The notes under the pieces: generated by a model
Told to the model about the DNA's origin: nothing
Databases searched by the model: none
Seen by the model: the letters and a program-made list of their open reading frames with translations, nothing else
Origin: Parvibaculaceae bacterium
Lineage (GTDB): Bacteria > Pseudomonadota > Alphaproteobacteria > Parvibaculales > Parvibaculaceae
Direction of reading: 5' to 3'
DNA length: 52,199 bases
Assembly (NCBI GenBank): GCA_029209985.1
Contig: JARGNZ010000023.1
Span: 1 to 52,199, forward strand
Translations under genes and position numbers: made by a program
Shown: positions 15,461 to 21,517 of the stretch, piece after piece
Layout: every line of letters begins with the position of its first letter
Position numbering within the stretch: position 1 is the stretch's first letter

Positions 15461-17407
15461 ATGTCGCGGGCGACAAATATATTGTTCATGCTCACCTATG
15501 CGTTGAGCGCAGTTATTCTGACTGCCATTATTTCCCAAATGGGGTATTTGGTGAATGGAACAGCCGGGCTGACCAGCTTGCTGATCTTTGCCCTGTGCAC
15601 CCAAGCCCATGCTGGCATTAATCGCATTCGCGAGCGCCGTTTAAGCAAGCACAAAATTTCTGAACTGACATCCTTTGCAAACGGCTTGTCGCGCGACCTG
15701 GACACAGCAGAAGACTGCTTGCGTGAACTCAGCTGCCGCATGGAAGAAGATAAAACCACCTTAAAATCAAGCCGCAAACAAGAAGTGCTGTTGCTGGAAC
15801 AATTAGCCCGAAAAATTGCAACGCAAAAAGCAGCAGCCGCGGCACCAGAGATCAAGCTCCCCGAAACTGTTCCGGCACCTATTGTGGATGCGGTGATCGT
15901 GGAGGAGGACGCGCAACCATCTGCTCAAGAAGGGCACCAGCAAAACCATCAAGCGCCCCCCGTGCCCCATAGCGGGAGTGAGGTGGCAGAGCCCGCGGTC
16001 ATGAAGACAGAAGATGCCCTCGATGCTGTCATTGTTGAAACCGCAGAAGAGCCAGTCACGGCTGAGCCAGTAACCGACTTGACACAAGAAGACTTGATTG
16101 AAGAAGTAGAGGCAGAAACAGAGCAGCCGCAAAAGTCATTTGCACAACTCCTTGAAGAGCAGAGCACTCCCCAAAACGAAGCGCAAAACCTTGCGACATT
16201 GGAAATGCCGGAAGAGTTTAACGCGCTGTTGATTGCCGAACAGCAAGTCGCTGACACAGAGCATTTACGACAAGAAGCTGCCGATGGAGGCGACGGGGAG
16301 AGCATTACGGACCTCGCCAAACAAACAGTTGAGAGTGAGCCTGAAAGGGAAGAAGGAATTCTTCAAAAAGAAGCCGTTCCCCATAATTATACGCAAAAGA
16401 CAACACGTCCTTTGAGCGTTTTCGATCAAATCGCTAAAGTGACAGCACACCAACAGGCAATGGCAACGCAGGAAACCAGCCCTGTCGCAAACGCCTTTAT
16501 GCCAACCTCCCTGCCACGAGAACCCATGAGCCTATCCACCTTGCCAATGCACGAGCAAGGGCCAGCGGCTATGGAGGTCGCCCCAGAGGTGGTGCCAGAA
16601 ATTACGCCAGAAATTACGCCAGAAATTATCCCGGAAACAGTGCCGCTGTCGCCAGATGATATGCTGTTGGAAATGATCCGTGCTTCATTGGAAGAGGATC
16701 GCGCCGATCTCTATTTGCAGCCGATCGTGACATTGCCACAAAGGCGCACGCGGTTTTACGAAGGCCTCACGCGCCTGCGCGGCCCACAAGGCCAGTTGAT
16801 TATGCCTGCGGATTATACCCGTGTGGCCGAACCAGCAGGCATGATGAGCACCGTGGATAATTTGTTGCTGCTGCGCTGCGTGCATGTGGTGCGCCAGCTG
16901 AGAGAGCGTGGAGATATGACGGCAGTGTTCTGCAATATGTCTGCGCATTCTATTATGGACAGCAATTTCTTCGATCAATTCTTGGCCTATATGGAGCAGA
17001 ACACGGATCTTGCATCTCAACTCATCATTGAATTGAGCCAAGACACGTTGCTGCGTCTGGGAGAGCCTGAGCAGAAGAACTTGATGAACTTATCGGCCTT
17101 AGGGTTCCGTTTTTCCATGGACCGGGTCACAAGTTTGAAATTTGATATGCCACGACTCAAAGCATTTGGCTTTTGCTTTATTAAAGTCCCCGCAATGTTG
17201 CTTCTGGGGCGCAATGACGGCCATGTAAATGCAGACATCCACCCAAGTGATTTGCGTGAGCTGCTCGCACGTTACGACATTGAGTTGATTGCAGAACATA
17301 TTGAGGACGAGGGCACCGTGCGCCACGTCCAAGACTTTGATGTCAATTGTGCTCAAGGCTATCTATTCGGCCACCCACGTCCAGTCGCCGCCAATGCGGC
17401 AGCTTAA
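15461..17407 (+). CDS. TipF-like membrane protein with degenerate EAL domain and long acidic linker
   Basis: A 648-residue protein: two N-terminal membrane helices (about 6-27 and 36-50), a coiled coil (about 60-125), a long acidic Pro/Glu-rich linker (about 130-405) and an EAL domain (about 408-640). In Caulobacter, TipF has this order and is a c-di-GMP receptor for flagellar assembly. EAL residues kept: E434 (as EGL), N492, E524, D554, K575, E612, Q632. The DDFG loop reads MDRVTS, losing one metal-binding Asp, so hydrolysis is doubtful and c-di-GMP binding more likely. ATG 15461 has GGAG 7 nt upstream. The linker is much longer than I recall for Caulobacter TipF. cheY/cheZ lie just downstream. 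The TipF call is inference from architecture and context. Confidence 0.85.
   Translation: MSRATNILFMLTYALSAVILTAIISQMGYLVNGTAGLTSLLIFALCTQAHAGINRIRERRLSKHKISELTSFANGLSRDLDTAEDCLRELSCRMEEDKTTLKSSRKQEVLLLEQLARKIATQKAAAAAPEIKLPETVPAPIVDAVIVEEDAQPSAQEGHQQNHQAPPVPHSGSEVAEPAVMKTEDALDAVIVETAEEPVTAEPVTDLTQEDLIEEVEAETEQPQKSFAQLLEEQSTPQNEAQNLATLEMPEEFNALLIAEQQVADTEHLRQEAADGGDGESITDLAKQTVESEPEREEGILQKEAVPHNYTQKTTRPLSVFDQIAKVTAHQQAMATQETSPVANAFMPTSLPREPMSLSTLPMHEQGPAAMEVAPEVVPEITPEITPEIIPETVPLSPDDMLLEMIRASLEEDRADLYLQPIVTLPQRRTRFYEGLTRLRGPQGQLIMPADYTRVAEPAGMMSTVDNLLLLRCVHVVRQLRERGDMTAVFCNMSAHSIMDSNFFDQFLAYMEQNTDLASQLIIELSQDTLLRLGEPEQKNLMNLSALGFRFSMDRVTSLKFDMPRLKAFGFCFIKVPAMLLLGRNDGHVNADIHPSDLRELLARYDIELIAEHIEDEGTVRHVQDFDVNCAQGYLFGHPRPVAANAAA
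16594..16629 (+). repeat. Three tandem 12-bp units inside the TipF-like linker
   Basis: The unit GCCAGAAATTAC occurs three times in a row (last base differs in the third), encoding PEITPEITPEIIPE. In-frame repeats like this can change copy number and hence linker length. Confidence 0.9.
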
Positions 17408-17503
17408 CGCGTAGCACCGTCAAACTGCAGGACTAGCAGGCAGTGCGAAGGCGTCACAGAGTTGAGACTTGACGTGCCCCATTGTGCGCTTTAGCACAGG
17501 GGC

Positions 17504-18400
17504 ATGACCCAAATTGAAAAACCAAATACCGCCACCCCTCAGGTTCCCTTAATCGAAGGGTTCGCCCAACTGTCCAGCCAATATAAAGGCCTGATCTGTG
17601 ACCTATGGGGCGTTGTCCATAATGGCCAAGACGCTTTTCCGGCTGCTTGTGAGGCGCTCAAAACCTATAGAGCGCAAGGGGGCTACGTTTTGCTATTGTC
17701 CAATGCACCGCGCCCCAGTGACAATGTGGTGGCGATGTTGGATCGTATGAATGTGCCCAAAGATGCCTATGACGATATTCTTACGTCTGGCGATGCAACG
17801 CGCGACTATTTGGCGAGTTTGGGCGATACCACTAAATGTTTCTACATTGGCCCTGACCGGGACCAAGGTTTGTTGCCCAACCCAGACAGTCAAAAGGGCA
17901 GCGAGGAAGAGGCAGAATATATTCTGTGCTCAGGGCTTTACGACGACGAAACAGAAACACCGGAAAACTACGCAGAGCTTTTAGAGCGACTATATGCCCG
18001 TGGCCTGAAAATGGTCTGCGCTAATCCTGACGTGGTGGTGCACCGTGGCGAGAAAATGATCTATGCAGCCGGGGCTTTAGCGCAAGAATATAAAAAGCTC
18101 GGCGGCGAAGTTCGGTACTTTGGCAAACCGCATGGGCCAATTTATGACGCGGCCCTTGCACGTTTTGCGGGTCTCAAGACTGCACTAGAGAAAAGCCATC
18201 TATTGGCCATCGGGGATGGTCATCACACGGATATTCTAGGAGCTCAAGGGCAGAATATTGATGCTCTCTTCATCACCGGAGGCATTGCAGCCGAGCATGT
18301 TGGCGAAACGCCAGCGGCACCCAACCAAGAAAAGTTGGATGAGTTTTGTGCTGAGCATGACATCGCGCCACAAGCCGCAATGCCTTATCTGATTTGGTAA
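17504..18400 (+). CDS. HAD-superfamily class IIA hydrolase, TIGR01459 type
   Basis: A 298-residue NagD-like HAD protein. Motif I is CDLWGVVHNG (about residue 30), motif II LLLSNAPRP, and the C-terminal motif AIGDGHHTDILGAQ. The second motif-I residue that normally gives the acid/base Asp (DxD) is Trp (DLW), which is usual in this subfamily but leaves its chemistry unclear. Its substrate is unknown. A possible promoter TTGACG-N17-TAGCAC ends 6 nt before ATG 17504, so the mRNA may be leaderless; no proper ribosome-binding site is present. It is convergent with cheZ. Confidence 0.9.
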   Translation: MTQIEKPNTATPQVPLIEGFAQLSSQYKGLICDLWGVVHNGQDAFPAACEALKTYRAQGGYVLLLSNAPRPSDNVVAMLDRMNVPKDAYDDILTSGDATRDYLASLGDTTKCFYIGPDRDQGLLPNPDSQKGSEEEAEYILCSGLYDDETETPENYAELLERLYARGLKMVCANPDVVVHRGEKMIYAAGALAQEYKKLGGEVRYFGKPHGPIYDAALARFAGLKTALEKSHLLAIGDGHHTDILGAQGQNIDALFITGGIAAEHVGETPAAPNQEKLDEFCAEHDIAPQAAMPYLIW

Positions 18401-18432
18401 AAAGGTCTGCTGAAATTAATCGAAACTGACAT

Positions 18433-19134
18433 TTAGTCGAAGAAGGAGTCGATGTCCTTTTGGTCGATTTCGTTGTTCGCATCAAACATACCGTCAATGT
18501 CGGCTTGGCCAACACCTTCGCCCGCAAGCGCAGGTCCGTGGAGCATTTGCTCCCGGCGACGGCGCTCCGCCTCGGTTTCTTCTGTGATGGATGAACCCAG
18601 CCGGTCGCCCAGTGTCACAGCCAAGCTGCCGATACGTTCTTCAATACGTTGCAGTGTGAAGACGACCTTTGAGATCCGTTGCCCGGTAATATCTTGAAAC
18701 GAGCAAGCCTCCAAAATTGTCAACGCAGAATTTGTCACGGTTTCCTGATAGACCGCACTGTCTTCGCTGTCTGCATCAAGCAGCACTTCGGCCTGTTCCA
18801 TGATGGTATTAGTTGCGTTTTCAGTGGCTTCGACAATTGCTTCAAGTTCGCGACCAGCCTGAGGAATATCTTTTTCCTTCAGGTCTGCCGGTTGAAGGCG
18901 TCGAATCTCTGTCTTTGTCTCGTTGATGAATTCAGCAATGTCATTAAGCTCGTGATACATGGAGGTATCAAGGTGAGCGAAAAACCCGCGCATTGATCCA
19001 ACCATGACTTCGGCCAATTTGAGCACGTCATTGAGATTGAGATCGCGGTTGAGGGTTTGGGACGATTTTATGGACTGAATAGCTGCACCTGCAGGCTCCA
19101 GTTTCTTGACATCCATATGAGACTTGCCAGCCAT
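18433..19134 (-). CDS. cheZ: Protein phosphatase CheZ
   Basis: A 233-residue chemotaxis phosphatase that dephosphorylates CheY-P. The catalytic segment SFQDITGQRISKV (residues 145-157) carries D148 and Q152, equivalent to E. coli Asp143 and Gln147, in a long helical hairpin. The C-terminus has two similar acidic peptides, ADIDGMFD and KDIDSFFD, where E. coli CheZ has its single CheY-binding tail. ATG 19134 has GGAAAG about 8 nt upstream; the longer open frame crosses an inverted repeat and is not protein-like. cheY lies upstream on the same strand, with a 198-bp spacer that contains a strong hairpin. Confidence 0.94.
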   Translation of the reverse strand: MAGKSHMDVKKLEPAGAAIQSIKSSQTLNRDLNLNDVLKLAEVMVGSMRGFFAHLDTSMYHELNDIAEFINETKTEIRRLQPADLKEKDIPQAGRELEAIVEATENATNTIMEQAEVLLDADSEDSAVYQETVTNSALTILEACSFQDITGQRISKVVFTLQRIEERIGSLAVTLGDRLGSSITEETEAERRRREQMLHGPALAGEGVGQADIDGMFDANNEIDQKDIDSFFD

Positions 19135-19200
19135 TGAAATACTTTCCGGATCGTTGTCCGTTGAGGATACTAAAATGGTCTTCGCCGGTTGTTGGTTTGA

Positions 19201-19243
19201 GTGGCTATGCTTACGCTCAATGGGGAGAGGCAAGCATAGCCAC
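19201..19243. repeat. 12-bp perfect inverted repeat between cheY and cheZ
   Basis: GTGGCTATGCTT (19201-19212) and AAGCATAGCCAC (19232-19243) pair perfectly around a 19-nt loop in the cheY-cheZ spacer. No T-run follows on either strand, so it is not a classic terminator. It may be an mRNA-processing or stabilising hairpin, or a protein-binding site. Confidence 0.85.
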
Positions 19244-19332
19244 ATCAATGAACCAGATAAATTACCCAGCACAATCAACGAAGTTATTCGCGTGGACTCC
19301 TCGAAAGAAATCCAACACTGACGCAAGAGTTG

Positions 19333-19719
19333 TTAAAAATCACCAATGACGGCAGTGATTTTTGTTTTCAACGTAGCGGCATTGAATGGCTTGACGATGT
19401 AGTTGTTCACGCCTGCCTTTTTCGCCGCAATTACGTTTTCAGTTTTTGATTCTGCGGTGATCATGATGAAAGGCGTCGGCGCCAAATGCTCATCAGATCG
19501 AACTTCTTTAAGAAGCTCATACCCAGTCATTGGCTCCATATTCCAATCGGAAATCACCAATCCATATTTTTTGCCACGCATTTTTGCCAATGCTTCCGAA
19601 CCGTCTGCCGCGTCATCAACATTGGTAAAACCAAGCTGTTTAAGCAAATTGCGAATGATGCGGATCATGGTTTTATAATCGTCAACCACCAAGACCGGCA
19701 TGGACATGTCTACTGCCAT
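19333..19719 (-). CDS. cheY: Chemotaxis response regulator CheY
   Basis: A 128-residue single receiver domain. The acidic pocket D13/D14, phosphoacceptor D58 (ISDWNMEPMTGYELL), T88 (MITAES), Y107 and K110 (YIVKPF) are all present, and the spacing and W59 match flagellar-motor CheY proteins. Phosphorylated CheY binds the FliM switch and changes rotation. ATG 19719 has GGAG 7 nt upstream. It is followed on the same strand by cheZ, its phosphatase. A CtrA-like element and a small inverted repeat lie in its long upstream region. Confidence 0.95.
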   Translation of the reverse strand: MAVDMSMPVLVVDDYKTMIRIIRNLLKQLGFTNVDDAADGSEALAKMRGKKYGLVISDWNMEPMTGYELLKEVRSDEHLAPTPFIMITAESKTENVIAAKKAGVNNYIVKPFNAATLKTKITAVIGDF

Positions 19720-19741
19720 GTCTGAACTCCGTTGTTAGGGG

Positions 19742-19788
19742 CTTCCACAGCCCAGTACGCCAAATAACTTCGACCCAAGTTGTGGAAG
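19742..19788 (-). repeat. Inverted repeat in the cheY leader
   Basis: CTTCCACA (19742-19749) and TGTGGAAG (19781-19788) pair perfectly, extended by one G-U and one C-G pair, 22 nt upstream of the cheY start codon. It could form a hairpin in the cheY 5' UTR; function unknown. Confidence 0.5.
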
Positions 19789-19834
19789 GTTACCCACCCC
19801 GCCTCGGTCTGTTTGCCAACCTAAGATGTAGCGG

Positions 19835-19850
19835 TTAAAAAAACGGTTAA
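19835..19850 (-). promoter_or_regulatory. CtrA-like TTAA-N8-TTAA element upstream of cheY
   Basis: CGGTTAA occurs twice, 12 bp apart, giving TTAA-N8-TTAA (TTAACCG on the minus strand), the same odd spacing as the element before the TipF-like gene. It is 116 bp upstream of cheY. A CtrA role is inference. Confidence 0.3.
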
Positions 19851-20296
19851 GTAGGGGATGGGTTGTGTGCAAAATGCACTGCACTTTGGCAGGCAGTCCT
19901 TAGCGGCATATGCAAAGGCAGTTTGATTGTTCGTTAAAAATCAATGAGTTATGTTCGTCTGGTTTTAGAGTTTACTCTTTTGAAACCATATTTACGCAAA
20001 TTAATTCGGCACCAAAATGCAGCTCTGGCCAAAGTAACGTCCCTGAACCGGTGCGCTTTAGAGGGGCAAAATTTGAGTTATCTAAGGGGCTGCACAGCCT
20101 GTAAACCGCTTTTGGGCAGAGTAGACGGGGACATGATTCGAGCGGTTCCGCGCTCACACCCCTAAAAAGAAGCCGATTTAGCCTTACGAGTGCACGCAGA
20201 TCATCTCATTTCTTTACTAACTGGCTTCAGAATGAGAAAAGAAGCGCGTTGAAGTCCTTGGGGCGAGAAAGATAAGAACAGGAAAAGACGCCACTT

Positions 20297-21238
20297 ATGA
20301 ACATTCTCCGACATTTTGAGGATGTCCCAGCCGCCCAGAGGGGCGGTGTATATGCGTTGGGCAATTTTGATGGTGTCCACTTGGGGCACCAACAGGTGAT
20401 CAAATCCGCCCAAGCAATGGCAGCGGATATGCACGCACCTATGGGGCTGATGGTGTTTGAACCGCATCCCTTGCAATTTTTCTTCCCCGAACGGGATTTC
20501 TTCCGGCTAACGTCGTTCCGCTCCAAAGCAATGGTCTTGCAAGGGTTGGGCGTAGATATTTTGGCTGCATTGCCATTTGATGCCTCCATGGCAGAACGCC
20601 AGCCGGCGGACTTTGTGATGGATGTGCTGGTGAATGGCTTGCAGGCGACTCATATTGTGGTCGGCTATGACTTTCGCTTTGGCAAGGGCCGGGCAGGAGA
20701 TACGACGGTCTTGCAATATATGGGCGAGATGGAAGGTTTTGGAGTGACAGTGGTGAACGAAGTGAAAGACGGCGAAGAAACATATTCCTCAACACGCATT
20801 CGCGAACTATTGGCTGCAGGTGATGCACGGGGTGCCGCGCGCTTGCTGGGGCGGCCTTGGTCCATAGAAACACAAGTGATTAAAGGCGATCAGCGCGGGC
20901 GGACCATTGGTTTCCCCACGGCCAATCTCTCATTGGCCGGGCATGTTCAGCCAGCTTTTGGCGTATATGCGGTGAAGGTGACCATTGAAGACGGTGCCTT
21001 CGCGGGCAACTATCTTGGGGTGGCCAACTTGGGCAAACGTCCCACATTCGATAAAAAGGATGTGTTGCTGGAAGTTCATATTTTTGATTTTGATGGCGAT
21101 ATTTACGACGCACATGTCAATGCATCCCTTATTGAGTTCATTCGCCCAGAAAGAAAATTTGATGGTTTGGAGACGTTGAAAGCCCAAATTTCGATCGATA
21201 GCGAAAAAGCAAAACAAATTTTGGCTCAAGAGGGCTAA
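20297..21238 (+). CDS. ribF: Bifunctional riboflavin kinase/FAD synthetase
   Basis: A 313-residue enzyme that makes FMN from riboflavin and FAD from FMN. The N-terminal nucleotidyltransferase domain has YALGNFDGVHLGHQQVI (residues 19-35) and YSSTRIRELL (about 165); the C-terminal flavokinase domain has GDQRGRTIGFPTANL (about 195-210) and GVANLGKRPTF, then LLEVHIFDFDGDIY. Length is typical. A distant AGGAAAAG precedes ATG 20297. It lies upstream of ileS and lspA on the same strand, a common alphaproteobacterial order. Confidence 0.97.
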   Translation: MNILRHFEDVPAAQRGGVYALGNFDGVHLGHQQVIKSAQAMAADMHAPMGLMVFEPHPLQFFFPERDFFRLTSFRSKAMVLQGLGVDILAALPFDASMAERQPADFVMDVLVNGLQATHIVVGYDFRFGKGRAGDTTVLQYMGEMEGFGVTVVNEVKDGEETYSSTRIRELLAAGDARGAARLLGRPWSIETQVIKGDQRGRTIGFPTANLSLAGHVQPAFGVYAVKVTIEDGAFAGNYLGVANLGKRPTFDKKDVLLEVHIFDFDGDIYDAHVNASLIEFIRPERKFDGLETLKAQISIDSEKAKQILAQEG

Positions 21239-21382
21239 AACCGTTCGTATTTGGCGAGTTTCTGCGCCTTTACGCGCCGGGCTGGCACTGCTACAAACCG
21301 CACATGATATTTGACCAGATACATATGAATCGGGACATTCAGGCACGGATAGAGCGTGGTGGGCAATGTCGAATACGGTTGC

Positions 21383-21490
21383 GCCGAATTATCGGCCCGG
21401 CATAATTCTCCGCATCTAGTGCAAAGAGAGTTAGGCCGGGAGTAGCCACTTTTCCTGTCGTTTACAGGCAATCTGTTGTCTAGAGACAAC
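21383..21490 (+). promoter_or_regulatory. Four hairpins in the ileS leader
   Basis: GCCGA-atta-TCGGC (21383-21396), CCCGGC/GCCGGG (21396-21440), CCTGT-cgttt-ACAGG (21454-21468) and GTTGTC-taga-GACAAC (21475-21490) lie in the 279-bp ribF-ileS space, the last ending 28 nt before the ileS ATG. None is followed by a T-run. They may be a structured leader; no known riboswitch or T-box is recognised. Confidence 0.35.
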
Positions 21491-21517
21491 CAAAGCCTGA
21501 ACCAAAGAGTCCGATCT

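Larger units (their letters stand above)
19720..20296. other. 577-bp non-coding space between cheY and ribF
   Basis: This divergent space holds no convincing gene: frames starting at 19910 and 19944 lack ribosome-binding sites and family resemblance. Besides the cheY leader repeat and the CtrA-like element it contains small hairpins (GGCTG-ca-CAGCC at about 20087; GAGCG/CGCTC inside GGGG...CCCC at about 20127-20162). I see no tRNA or riboswitch that I can name. A small RNA is possible. Confidence 0.5.

Noticed and set aside
20005-20025. Possible sigma-54 promoter (GGCAC...TGC) between cheY and ribF
   Set aside because: The GG to GC spacing is 9, not the required 10.
20127-20162. tRNA- or tmRNA-like fold near ATTCGAG
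   Set aside because: No acceptor stem or full cloverleaf can be drawn.
19910-20165. Two short plus-strand frames in the cheY-ribF space
   Set aside because: No ribosome-binding site, no family resemblance, overlapping in two frames.
21235-21489. Minus-strand 84-codon frame with a CTRCGELC stretch before ileS
   Set aside because: Begins with TTG inside a hairpin, rich in codons rare in the neighbours (AGG, AGA, CTA), and no known family; the two Cys pairs alone are not enough.
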